DNA of 64,000 nucleotides from Panagrolaimus kolymaensis. Lineage: Eukaryota; Nematoda; Chromadorea; Rhabditida; Panagrolaimidae. The stretch lies in contig JAJQJQ010000023.1 of assembly GCA_028622995.1 (NCBI GenBank), positions 62,001 through 126,000 of the forward strand, given 5' to 3'. The notes below the pieces were generated by a model that worked only from the letters and a program-made list of their open reading frames with translations, was not told where the DNA came from and made no database searches. A program made the position numbers and the translations under genes. This document shows positions 29,201 through 43,300 of the stretch, one piece after another (the first letter of the stretch is position 1; each line of letters begins with the position of its first letter).

Positions 29201-32200
29201 TAATTTCTTGCATCAAAGCTTGAAGCAAGTGTTTATAAAATTTATGGATTACAGTTGAGGTTCATCCAGCGGGGGAATCCAAAATCCTCTTGGCATTATT
29301 TCTTATAAAATATAAGAAAAATATTTGGAACAAAAAATCCATATCTCCAATTCAATCCCTAATTCAAAACGAGATTCATTAATTTCTTGCATCAAAGCTT
29401 GAAGCAAGTGTTTATAAAATTTATGGATTACAGTTGAGGTTCATCTAGCGGGGGGAATCCAAAATCCTCTTGGCATTATTTCTTATAAAATATAAGAAAA
29501 ATATTTGGAACAAAAAATCCATATCTCCAATTCAATCCCTAATTCAAAACGAGATTCATTAATTTCTTGCATCAAAGCTTGAAGCAAGTGTTTATAAAAT
29601 TTATGGATTACAGTTGAGGTTCATCCAGCGGGGGGAATCCAAAATCCTCTTGGCATTATTTCTTATAAAATATAAGAAAAATATTTGGAACAAAAAATCC
29701 ATATCTCCAATTCAATCCCTAATTCAAAATGAGATTCATTAATTCCTTGCATCAAAGCTTGAAGCAAGTGTTTATAAAATTTATGGATTACAGTTGAGGT
29801 TCATCCAGCGGGGGGAATCCAAAATCCTCTTGGCATTATTTCTTATAAAATATAAGAAAAATATTTGGAACAAAAAATCCATATCTCCAATTCAAGCCCT
29901 AATTCAAAACGAGATTCACTAATTTTTAAGCTTGATACATGTGTTAATCAAAAAAAGTTCATCGATTGAGATACTTCCAATGGACGGAGCTCAAAATCCT
30001 CTTGGGAATAATTTTAATATATTTAATAATAAATAATGAAAAGAAAAAAACTTCTGAAAAAAAAAATTCTAATTCAAAACTTAAAAATTTGAATATTTAG
30101 TGTTGGTTTTTAAATTTCAAAGCCACATAACTCGATTTGAGCCTTATCTTTTACTAAAGAAAAATGTTACCGATTTTGTAGCTTTTTATGTGATTTATCA
30201 CTTGTGATAAACAAAGTTTTTTATAAGTTTCATTACTTATGATTTTGGAATTTTTTTTCCTTTATCAAAACATTTTTTGCTTTAAGTTTAATTTTTGGTT
30301 GCTTCCAAATCGTCACCAAAGGATGCGTTTGGAAAAATATCATTGAAAATGGATGTAAAAATACATAAAAAATCATAAAAATAAAGCACTTTTCTTTTGC
30401 AATTTTTTTTCTAATTCAATAAGTTTTAAATTCGATTAAATTGTCTCAATGCTTCATAAATAATTAATCGATAACAGTTGAGGTTCATCCAGCGGGGGGA
30501 ATCCAAAATCCTCTTGGCATTATTTCTTATAAAATATAAGAAAAATATTTGGAACAAAAAATCCATATCTCCAATTCAATCCCTAATTCAAAACGAGATT
30601 CATTAATTTCTTGCATCAAAGCTTGAAGCAAGTGTTTATAAAATTTATGGATTACAGTTGAGGTTCATCCAGCGGGGGGAATCCAAAATCCTCTTGGCAT
30701 TATTTCTTATAAAATATAAGAAAAATATTTGGAACAAAAAATCCATATCTCCAATTCAATCCCTAATTCAAAACGAGATTCATTAATTTCTTGCATCAAA
30801 GCTTGAAGCAAGTGTTTATAAAATTTATGGATTACAGTTGAGGTTCATCCAGCGGGGGGAATCCAAAATCCTCTTGGCATTATTTCTTATAAAATATAAG
30901 AAAAATATTTGGAACAAAAAATCCATATCTCCAATTCAATCCCTAATTCAAAACGAGATTCATTAATTTCTTGCATCAAAGCTTGAAGCAAGTGTTTATA
31001 AAATTTATGGATTACAGTTGAGGTTCATCCAGCGGGGGAATCCAAAATCCTCTTGGCATTATTTCTTATAAAATATAAGAAAAATATTTGGAACAAAAAA
31101 TCCATATCTCCAATTCAATCCCTAATTCAAAACGAGATTCATTAATTTCTTGCATCAAAGCTTGAAGCAAGTGTTTATAAAATTTATGGATTACAGTTGA
31201 GGTTCATCTAGCGGGGGGAATCCAAAATCCTCTTGGCATTATTTCTTATAAAATATAAGAAAAATATTTGGAACAAAAAATCCATATCTCCAATTCAATC
31301 CCTAATTCAAAACGAGATTCATTAATTTCTTGCATCAAAGCTTGAAGCAAGTGTTTATAAAATTTATGGATTACAGTTGAGGTTCATCCAGCGGGGGGAA
31401 TCCAAAATCCTCTTGGCATTATTTCTTATAAAATATAAGAAAAATATTTGGAACAAAAAATCCATATCTCCAATTCAATCCCTAATTCAAAATGAGATTC
31501 ATTAATTCCTTGCATCAAAGCTTGAAGCAAGTGTTTATAAAATTTATGGATTACAGTTGAGGTTCATCCAGCGGGGGGAATCCAAAATCCTCTTGGCATT
31601 ATTTCTTATAAAATATAAGAAAAATATTTGGAACAAAAAATCCATATCTCCAATTCAAGCCCTAATTCAAAACGAGATTCACTAATTTTTAAGCTTGATA
31701 CATGTGTTAATCAAAAAAAGTTCATCGATTGAGATACTTCCAATGGACGGAGCTCAAAATCCTCTTGGGAATAATTTTAATATATTTAATAATAAATAAT
31801 GAAAAGAAAAAAACTTCTGAAAAAAAAAATTCTAATTCAAAACTTAAAAATTTGAATATTTAGTGTTGGTTTTTAAATTTCAAAGCCACATAACTCGATT
31901 TGAGCCTTATCTTTTACTAAAGAAAAATGTTACCGATTTTGTAGCTTTTTATGTGATTTATCACTTGTGATAAACAAAGTTTTTTATAAGTTTCATTACT
32001 TATGATTTTGGAATTTTTTTTCCTTTATCAAAACATTTTTTGCTTTAAGTTTAATTTTTGGTTGCTTCCAAATCGTCACCAAAGGATGCGTTTGGAAAAA
32101 TATCATTGAAAATGGATGTAAAAATACATAAAAAATCATAAAAATAAAGGACTTTTCTTTTGCAATTTTTTTTCTAATTCAATAAGTTTTAAATTCGATT

Positions 32201-32240
32201 AAATTGTCTCAATGCTTCATAAATAATTAATCGATCACAG
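23247..32240 (+). repeat. Array block 5: 1763-bp higher-order repeat family
   Basis: Units are 23,247-24,829 (1583 bp), 24,830-26,951 (2122 bp), 26,952-28,714, 28,715-30,477 and 30,478-32,240 (1763 bp each). Long units lie at 24,146-24,829, 26,268-26,951, 28,031-28,714, 29,794-30,477 and 31,557-32,240. The 1763-bp unit has a fixed order: three standard monomers, one 5-G monomer, one CATCTAGC monomer, one ATGAG/ATTCC monomer, then a type II long unit. The 2122-bp unit is the same with one extra 359-bp dimer. The last unit differs in its long unit by AAAGGAC for AAAGCAC and by ending ATCACAG. Confidence 0.94.
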
Positions 32241-35200
32241 TTGAGGTTCATCCAGCGGGGGGAATCCAAAATCCTCTTGGCATTATTTCTTATAAAATAT
32301 AAGAAAAATATTTGGAACAAAAAATCCATATCTCCAATTCAATCCCTAATTCAAAACGAGATTCATTAATTTCTTGCATCAAAGCTTGAAGCAAGTGTTT
32401 ATAAAATTTATGGATTACAGTTGAGGTTCATCCAGCGGGGGAATCCAAAATCCTCTTGGCATTATTTCTTATAAAATATAAGAAAAATATTTGGAACAAA
32501 AAATCCATATCTCCAATTCAATCCCTAATTCAAAACGAGATTCACTAATTTTTAAGCTTGATACATGTGTTCATCAAAAAAAGTTCATCGATTGAGATAC
32601 TTCCAATGGACGGAGCTCAAAATCCTCTTGGGAATAATTTTAATATATTTAATAATAAATAATTAAAAGAAAAAAACTTTGAAAAAAAAAATTCTAATTC
32701 AAAACTTAAAAATTTGAATATTTAATGTTGGTTTTTAAATTTCAAAGCCACATAACTCGATTTGAGCCTTATCTTTTACTAAAGAAATATGTTACCGATT
32801 TTGTAGCTTTTTATGTGATTTATCACTTGTGATAAACAAAGTTTTTTATAAGTTTCATTACTTATGATTTTGGAATTTTTTTTCCTTTATCAAAACATTT
32901 TTTGCTTTAAGTTTAATTTTTGGTTGCTTCCAAATCGTCACCAAAGGATGCGTTTGGAAAAATATCATTGAAAATGGATGTAAAAATACATAAAAAATCA
33001 TAAAAATAAAGCACTTTTCTTTTGCAATTTTTTTTCTAATTCAATAAGTTTTAAATTCGATTAAATTGTCTCAATGCTTCATAAATAATTAATCGATAAC
33101 AGTTGAGGTTCATCCAGCGGGGGGAATCCAAAATCCTCTTGGCATTATTTCTTATAAAATATAAGAAAAATATTTGGAACAAAAAATCCATATCTCCAAT
33201 TCAATCCCTAATTCAAAACGAGATTCATTAATTTCTTGCATCAAAGCTTGAAGCAAGTGTTTATAAAATTTATGGATTACAGTTGAGGTTCATCCAGCGG
33301 GGGGAATCCAAAATCCTCTTGGCATTATTTCTTATAAAATATAAGAAAAATATTTGGAACAAAAAATCCATATCTCCAATTCAATCCCTAATTCAAAACG
33401 AGATTCATTAATTTCTTGCATCAAAGCTTGAAGCAAGTGTTTATAAAATTTATGGATTACAGTTGAGGTTCATCCAGCGGGGGGAATCCAAAATCCTCTT
33501 GGCATTATTTCTTATAAAATATAAGAAAAATATTTGGAACAAAAAATCCATATCTCCAATTCAATCCCTAATTCAAAACGAGATTCATTAATTTCTTGCA
33601 TCAAAGCTTGAAGCAAGTGTTTATAAAATTTATGGATTACAGTTGAGGTTCATCCAGCGGGGGAATCCAAAATCCTCTTGGCATTATTTCTTATAAAATA
33701 TAAGAAAAATATTTGGAACAAAAAATCCATATCTCCAATTCAATCCCTAATTCAAAACGAGATTCATTAATTTCTTGCATCAAAGCTTGAAGCAAGTGTT
33801 TATAAAATTTATGGATTACAGTTGAGGTTCATCTAGCGGGGGGAATCCAAAATCCTCTTGGCATTATTTCTTATAAAATATAAGAAAAATATTTGGAACA
33901 AAAAATCCATATCTCCAATTCAATCCCTAATTCAAAACGAGATTCATTAATTTCTTGCATCAAAGCTTGAAGCAAGTGTTTATAAAATTTATGGATTACA
34001 GTTGAGGTTCATCCAGCGGGGGAATCCAAAATCCTCTTGGCATTATTTCTTATAAAATATAAGAAAAATATTTGGAACAAAAAATCCATATCTCCAATTC
34101 AATCCCTAATTCAAAACGAGATTCATTAATTTCTTGCATCAAAGCTTGAAGCAAGTGTTTATAAAATTTATGGATTACAGTTGAGGTTCATCTAGCGGGG
34201 GGAATCCAAAATCCTCTTGGCATTATTTCTTATAAAATATAAGAAAAATATTTGGAACAAAAAATCCATATCTCCAATTCAATCCCTAATTCAAAACGAG
34301 ATTCATTAATTTCTTGCATCAAAGCTTGAAGCAAGTGTTTATAAAATTTATGGATTACAGTTGAGGTTCATCCAGCGGGGGGAATCCAAAATCCTCTTGG
34401 CATTATTTCTTATAAAATATAAGAAAAATATTTGGAACAAAAAATCCATATCTCCAATTCAATCCCTAATTCAAAACGAGATTCATTAATTTCTTGCATC
34501 AAAGCTTGAAGCAAGTGTTTATAAAATTTATGGATTACAGTTGAGGTTCATCCAGCGGGGGAATCCAAAATCCTCTTGGCATTATTTCTTATAAAATATA
34601 AGAAAAATATTTGGAACAAAAAATCCATATCTCCAATTCAATCCCTAATTCAAAACGAGATTCACTAATTTTTAAGCTTGATACATGTGTTCATCAAAAA
34701 AAGTTCATCGATTGAGATACTTCCAATGGACGGAGCTCAAAATCCTCTTGGGAATAATTTTAATATATTTAATAATAAATAATTAAAAGAAAAAAACTTT
34801 GAAAAAAAAAATTCTAATTCAAAACTTAAAAATTTGAATATTTAATGTTGGTTTTTAAATTTCAAAGCCACATAACTCGATTTGAGCCTTATCTTTTACT
34901 AAAGAAATATGTTACCGATTTTGTAGCTTTTTATGTGATTTATCACTTGTGATAAACAAAGTTTTTTATAAGTTTCATTACTTATGATTTTGGAATTTTT
35001 TTTCCTTTATCAAAACATTTTTTGCTTTAAGTTTAATTTTTGGTTGCTTCCAAATCGTCACCAAAGGATGCGTTTGGAAAAATATCATTGAAAATGGATG
35101 TAAAAATACATAAAAAATCATAAAAATAAAGCACTTTTCTTTTGCAATTTTTTTTCTAATTCAATAAGTTTTAAATTCGATTAAATTGTCTCAATGCTTC

Positions 35201-37342
35201 ATAAATAATTAATCGATAACAGTTGAGGTTCATCCAGCGGGGGGAATCCAAAATCCTCTTGGCATTATTTCTTATAAAATATAAGAAAAATATTTGGAAC
35301 AAAAAATCCATATCTCCAATTCAATCCCTAATTCAAAACGAGATTCATTAATTTCTTGCATCAAAGCTTGAAGCAAGTGTTTATAAAATTTATGGATTAC
35401 AGTTGAGGTTCATCCAGCGGGGGGAATCCAAAATCCTCTTGGCATTATTTCTTATAAAATATAAGAAAAATATTTGGAACAAAAAATCCATATCTCCAAT
35501 TCAATCCCTAATTCAAAACGAGATTCATTAATTTCTTGCATCAAAGCTTGAAGCAAGTGTTTATAAAATTTATGGATTACAGTTGAGGTTCATCCAGCGG
35601 GGGGAATCCAAAATCCTCTTGGCATTATTTCTTATAAAATATAAGAAAAATATTTGGAACAAAAAATCCATATCTCCAATTCAATCCCTAATTCAAAACG
35701 AGATTCATTAATTTCTTGCATCAAAGCTTGAAGCAAGTGTTTATAAAATTTATGGATTACAGTTGAGGTTCATCCAGCGGGGGAATCCAAAATCCTCTTG
35801 GCATTATTTCTTATAAAATATAAGAAAAATATTTGGAACAAAAAATCCATATCTCCAATTCAATCCCTAATTCAAAACGAGATTCATTAATTTCTTGCAT
35901 CAAAGCTTGAAGCAAGTGTTTATAAAATTTATGGATTACAGTTGAGGTTCATCTAGCGGGGGGAATCCAAAATCCTCTTGGCATTATTTCTTATAAAATA
36001 TAAGAAAAATATTTGGAACAAAAAATCCATATCTCCAATTCAATCCCTAATTCAAAACGAGATTCATTAATTTCTTGCATCAAAGCTTGAAGCAAGTGTT
36101 TATAAAATTTATGGATTACAGTTGAGGTTCATCCAGCGGGGGAATCCAAAATCCTCTTGGCATTATTTCTTATAAAATATAAGAAAAATATTTGGAACAA
36201 AAAATCCATATCTCCAATTCAATCCCTAATTCAAAACGAGATTCATTAATTTCTTGCATCAAAGCTTGAAGCAAGTGTTTATAAAATTTATGGATTACAG
36301 TTGAGGTTCATCTAGCGGGGGGAATCCAAAATCCTCTTGGCATTATTTCTTATAAAATATAAGAAAAATATTTGGAACAAAAAATCCATATCTCCAATTC
36401 AATCCCTAATTCAAAACGAGATTCATTAATTTCTTGCATCAAAGCTTGAAGCAAGTGTTTATAAAATTTATGGATTACAGTTGAGGTTCATCCAGCGGGG
36501 GGAATCCAAAATCCTCTTGGCATTATTTCTTATAAAATATAAGAAAAATATTTGGAACAAAAAATCCATATCTCCAATTCAATCCCTAATTCAAAACGAG
36601 ATTCATTAATTTCTTGCATCAAAGCTTGAAGCAAGTGTTTATAAAATTTATGGATTACAGTTGAGGTTCATCCAGCGGGGGAATCCAAAATCCTCTTGGC
36701 ATTATTTCTTATAAAATATAAGAAAAATATTTGGAACAAAAAATCCATATCTCCAATTCAATCCCTAATTCAAAACGAGATTCACTAATTTTTAAGCTTG
36801 ATACATGTGTTCATCAAAAAAAGTTCATCGATTGAGATACTTCCAATGGACGGAGCTCAAAATCCTCTTGGGAATAATTTTAATATATTTAATAATAAAT
36901 AATTAAAAGAAAAAAACTTTGAAAAAAAAAATTCTAATTCAAAACTTAAAAATTTGAATATTTAATGTTGGTTTTTAAATTTCAAAGCCACATAACTCGA
37001 TTTGAGCCTTATCTTTTACTAAAGAAATATGTTACCGATTTTGTAGCTTTTTATGTGATTTATCACTTGTGATAAACAAAGTTTTTTATAAGTTTCATTA
37101 CTTATGATTTTGGAATTTTTTTTCCTTTATCAAAACATTTTTTGCTTTAAGTTTAATTTTTGGTTGCTTCCAAATCGTCACCAAAGGATGCGTTTGGAAA
37201 AATATCATTGAAAATGGATGTAAAAATACATAAAAAATCATAAAAATAAAGCACTTTTCTTTTGCAATTTTTTTTCTAATTCAATAAGTTTTAAATTCGA
37301 TTAAATTGTCTCAATGCTTCATAAATAATTAATCGATAACAG
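32241..37342 (+). repeat. Array block 6: one 862-bp unit and two 2120-bp higher-order repeats
   Basis: 32,241-33,102 is one monomer plus L. Then 33,103-35,222 and 35,223-37,342 are consecutive 2120-bp units with the same monomer order: three standard, 5-G, CATCTAGC, 5-G, CATCTAGC, standard, then a 5-G-type long unit. Long units lie at 32,421-33,102, 34,541-35,222 and 36,661-37,342, all type I. No difference between the two 2120-bp units was noticed on reading, so they look like a very recent duplication. Confidence 0.93.
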
Positions 37343-40300
37343 TTGAGGTTCATCCAGCGGGGGGAATCCAAAATCCTCTTGGCATTATTTCTTATAAAAT
37401 ATAAGAAAAATATTTGGAACAAAAAATCCATATCTCCAATTCAATCCCTAATTCAAAACGAGATTCATTAATTTCTTGCATCAAAGCTTGAAGCAAGTGT
37501 TTATAAAATTTATGGATTACAGTTGAGGTTCATCCAGCGGGGGGAATCCAAAATCCTCTTGGCATTATTTCTTATAAAATATAAGAAAAATATTTGGAAC
37601 AAAAAATCCATATCTCCAATTCAATCCCTAATTCAAAACGAGATTCATTAATTTCTTGCATCAAAGCTTGAAGCAAGTGTTTATAAAATTTATGGATTAC
37701 AGTTGAGGTTCATCCAGCGGGGGGAATCCAAAATCCTCTTGGCATTATTTCTTATAAAATATAAGAAAAATATTTGGAACAAAAAATCCATATCTCCAAT
37801 TCAATCCCTAATTCAAAACGAGATTCATTAATTTCTTGCATCAAAGCTTGAAGCAAGTGTTTATAAAATTTATGGATTACAGTTGAGGTTCATCCAGCGG
37901 GGGAATCCAAAATCCTCTTGGCATTATTTCTTATAAAATATAAGAAAAATATTTGGAACAAAAAATCCATATCTCCAATTCAATCCCTAATTCAAAACGA
38001 GATTCATTAATTTCTTGCATCAAAGCTTGAAGCAAGTGTTTATAAAATTTATGGATTACAGTTGAGGTTCATCTAGCGGGGGGAATCCAAAATCCTCTTG
38101 GCATTATTTCTTATAAAATATAAGAAAAATATTTGGAACAAAAAATCCATATCTCCAATTCAATCCCTAATTCAAAATGAGATTCATTAATTCCTTGCAT
38201 CAAAGCTTGAAGCAAGTGTTTATAAAATTTATGGATTACAGTTGAGGTTCATCCAGCGGGGGGAATCCAAAATCCTCTTGGCATTATTTCTTATAAAATA
38301 TAAGAAAAATATTTGGAACAAAAAATCCATATCTCCAATTCAAGCCCTAATTCAAAACGAGATTCACTAATTTTTAAGCTTGATACATGTGTTAATCAAA
38401 AAAAGTTCATCGATTGAGATACTTCCAATGGACGGAGCTCAAAATCCTCTTGGGAATAATTTTAATATATTTAATAATAAATAATGAAAAGAAAAAAACT
38501 TCTGAAAAAAAAAATTCTAATTCAAAACTTAAAAATTTGAATATTTAGTGTTGGTTTTTAAATTTCAAAGCCACATAACTCGATTTGAGCCTTATCTTTT
38601 ACTAAAGAAAAATGTTACCGATTTTGTAGCTTTTTATGTGATTTATCACTTGTGATAAACAAAGTTTTTTATAAGTTTCATTACTTATGATTTTGGAATT
38701 TTTTTTCCTTTATCAAAACATTTTTTGCTTTAAGTTTAATTTTTGGTTGCTTCCAAATCGTCACCAAAGGATGCGTTTGGAAAAATATCATTGAAAATGG
38801 ATGTAAAAATACATAAAAAATCATAAAAATAAAGGACTTTTCTTTTGCAATTTTTTTTCTAATTCAATAAGTTTTAAATTCGATTAAATTGTCTCAATGC
38901 TTCATAAATAATTAATCGATCACAGTTGAGGTTCATCCAGCGGGGGGAATCCAAAATCCTCTTGGCATTATTTCTTATAAAATATAAGAAAAATATTTGG
39001 AACAAAAAATCCATATCTCCAATTCAATCCCTAATTCAAAACGAGATTCATTAATTTCTTGCATCAAAGCTTGAAGCAAGTGTTTATAAAATTTATGGAT
39101 TACAGTTGAGGTTCATCCAGCGGGGGAATCCAAAATCCTCTTGGCATTATTTCTTATAAAATATAAGAAAAATATTTGGAACAAAAAATCCATATCTCCA
39201 ATTCAATCCCTAATTCAAAACGAGATTCATTAATTTCTTGCATCAAAGCTTGAAGCAAGTGTTTATAAAATTTATGGATTACAGTTGAGGTTCATCCAGC
39301 GGGGGAATCCAAAATCCTCTTGGCATTATTTCTTATAAAATATAAGAAAAATATTTGGAACAAAAAATCCATATCTCCAATTCAATCCCTAATTCAAAAC
39401 GAGATTCACTAATTTTTAAGCTTGATACATGTGTTCATCAAAAAAAGTTCATCGATTGAGATACTTCCAATGGACGGAGCTCAAAATCCTCTTGGGAATA
39501 ATTTTAATATATTTAATAATAAATAATGAAAAGAAAAAAACTTCTGAAAAAAAAAATTCTAATTCAAAACTTAAAAATTTGAATATTTAGTGTTGGTTTT
39601 TAAATTTCAAAGCCACATAACTCGATTTGAGCCTTATCTTTTACTAAAGAAAAATGTTACCGATTTTGTAGCTTTTTATGTGATTTATCACTTGTGATAA
39701 ACAAAGTTTTTTATAAGTTTCATTACTTATGATTTTGGAATTTTTTTTCCTTTATCAAAACATTTTTTGCTTTAAGTTTAATTTTTGGTTGCTTCCAAAT
39801 CGTCACCAAAGGATGCGTTTGGAAAAATATCATTGAAAATGGATGTAAAAATACATAAAAAATCATAAAAATAAAGGACTTTTCTTTTGCAATTTTTTTT
39901 CTAATTCAATAAGTTTTAAATTCGATTAAATTGTCTCAATGCTTCATAAATAATTAATCGATCACAGTTGAGGTTCATCCAGCGGGGGGAATCCAAAATC
40001 CTCTTGGCATTATTTCTTATAAAATATAAGAAAAATATTTGGAACAAAAAATCCATATCTCCAATTCAATCCCTAATTCAAAACGAGATTCATTAATTTC
40101 TTGCATCAAAGCTTGAAGCAAGTGTTTATAAAATTTATGGATTACAGTTGAGGTTCATCCAGCGGGGGAATCCAAAATCCTCTTGGCATTATTTCTTATA
40201 AAATATAAGAAAAATATTTGGAACAAAAAATCCATATCTCCAATTCAATCCCTAATTCAAAACGAGATTCATTAATTTCTTGCATCAAAGCTTGAAGCAA

Positions 40301-43300
40301 GTGTTTATAAAATTTATGGATTACAGTTGAGGTTCATCCAGCGGGGGAATCCAAAATCCTCTTGGCATTATTTCTTATAAAATATAAGAAAAATATTTGG
40401 AACAAAAAATCCATATCTCCAATTCAATCCCTAATTCAAAACGAGATTCACTAATTTTTAAGCTTGATACATGTGTTCATCAAAAAAAGTTCATCGATTG
40501 AGATACTTCCAATGGACGGAGCTCAAAATCCTCTTGGGAATAATTTTAATATATTTAATAATAAATAATTAAAAGAAAAAAACTTTGAAAAAAAAAATTC
40601 TAATTCAAAACTTAAAAATTTGAATATTTAATGTTGGTTTTTAAATTTCAAAGCCACATAACTCGATTTGAGCCTTATCTTTTACTAAAGAAATATGTTA
40701 CCGATTTTGTAGCTTTTTATGTGATTTATCACTTGTGATAAACAAAGTTTTTTATAAGTTTCATTACTTATGATTTTGGAATTTTTTTTCCTTTATCAAA
40801 ACATTTTTTGCTTTAAGTTTAATTTTTGGTTGCTTCCAAATCGTCACCAAAGGATGCGTTTGGAAAAATATCATTGAAAATGGATGTAAAAATACATAAA
40901 AAATCATAAAAATAAAGCACTTTTCTTTTGCAATTTTTTTTCTAATTCAATAAGTTTTAAATTCGATTAAATTGTCTCAATGCTTCATAAATAATTAATC
41001 GATAACAGTTGAGGTTCATCCAGCGGGGGGAATCCAAAATCCTCTTGGCATTATTTCTTATAAAATATAAGAAAAATATTTGGAACAAAAAATCCATATC
41101 TCCAATTCAATCCCTAATTCAAAACGAGATTCATTAATTTCTTGCATCAAAGCTTGAAGCAAGTGTTTATAAAATTTATGGATTACAGTTGAGGTTCATC
41201 CAGCGGGGGGAATCCAAAATCCTCTTGGCATTATTTCTTATAAAATATAAGAAAAATATTTGGAACAAAAAATCCATATCTCCAATTCAATCCCTAATTC
41301 AAAACGAGATTCATTAATTTCTTGCATCAAAGCTTGAAGCAAGTGTTTATAAAATTTATGGATTACAGTTGAGGTTCATCCAGCGGGGGAATCCAAAATC
41401 CTCTTGGCATTATTTCTTATAAAATATAAGAAAAATATTTGGAACAAAAAATCCATATCTCCAATTCAATCCCTAATTCAAAACGAGATTCATTAATTTC
41501 TTGCATCAAAGCTTGAAGCAAGTGTTTATAAAATTTATGGATTACAGTTGAGGTTCATCCAGCGGGGGGAATCCAAAATCCTCTTGGCATTATTTCTTAT
41601 AAAATATAAGAAAAATATTTGGAACAAAAAATCCATATCTCCAATTCAATCCCTAATTCAAAATGAGATTCATTAATTCCTTGCATCAAAGCTTGAAGCA
41701 AGTGTTTATAAAATTTATGGATTACAGTTGAGGTTCATCCAGCGGGGGGAATCCAAAATCCTCTTGGCATTATTTCTTATAAAATATAAGAAAAATATTT
41801 GGAACAAAAAATCCATATCTCCAATTCAAGCCCTAATTCAAAACGAGATTCACTAATTTTTAAGCTTGATACATGTGTTAATCAAAAAAAGTTCATCGAT
41901 TGAGATACTTCCAATGGACGGAGCTCAAAATCCTCTTGGGAATAATTTTAATATATTTAATAATAAATAATGAAAAGAAAAAAACTTCTGAAAAAAAAAA
42001 TTCTAATTCAAAACTTAAAAATTTGAATATTTAGTGTTGGTTTTTAAATTTCAAAGCCACATAACTCGATTTGAGCCTTATCTTTTACTAAAGAAAAATG
42101 TTACCGATTTTGTAGCTTTTTATGTGATTTATCACTTGTGATAAACAAAGTTTTTTATAAGTTTCATTACTTATGATTTTGGAATTTTTTTTCCTTTATC
42201 AAAACATTTTTTGCTTTAAGTTTAATTTTTGGTTGCTTCCAAATCGTCACCAAAGGATGCGTTTGGAAAAATATCATTGAAATTGGATGTAAAAATACAT
42301 AAAAAATCATAAAAATAAAGGACTTTTCTTTTGCAATTTTTTTTCTAATTCAATAAGTTTTAAATTCGATTAAATTGTCTCAATGCTTCATAAATAATTA
42401 ATCGATCACAGTTGAGGTTCATCCAGCGGGGGGAATCCAAAATCCTCTTGGCATTATTTCTTATAAAATATAAGAAAAATATTTGGAACAAAAAATCCAT
42501 ATCTCCAATTCAATCCCTAATTCAAAACGAGATTCATTAATTTCTTGCATCAAAGCTTGAAGCAAGTGTTTATAAAATTTATGGATTACAGTTGAGGTTC
42601 ATCCAGCGGGGGAATCCAAAATCCTCTTGGCATTATTTCTTATAAAATATAAGAAAAATATTTGGAACAAAAAATCCATATCTCCAATTCAATCCCTAAT
42701 TCAAAACGAGATTCACTAATTTTTAAGCTTGATACATGTGTTCATCAAAAAAAGTTCATCGATTGAGATACTTCCAATGGACGGAGCTCAAAATCCTCTT
42801 GGGAATAATTTTAATATATTTAATAATAAATAATTAAAAGAAAAAAACTTTGAAAAAAAAAATTCTAATTCAAAACTTAAAAATTTGAATATTTAATGTT
42901 GGTTTTTAAATTTCAAAGCCACATAACTCGATTTGAGCCTTATCTTTTACTAAAGAAATATGTTACCGATTTTGTAGCTTTTTATGTGATTTATCACTTG
43001 TGATAAACAAAGTTTTTTATAAGTTTCATTACTTATGATTTTGGAATTTTTTTTCCTTTATCAAAACATTTTTTGCTTTAAGTTTAATTTTTGGTTGCTT
43101 CCAAATTTTCACCAAAGGATGCGTTTGGAAAAATATCATTGAAAATGGATGTAAAAATACATAAAAAATCATAAAAATAAAGCACTTTTCTTTTGCAATT
43201 TTTTTTCTAATTCAATAAGTTTTAAATTCGATTAAATTGTCTCAATGCTTCATAAATAATTAATCGATAACAGTTGAGGTTCATCCAGCGGGGGGAATCC

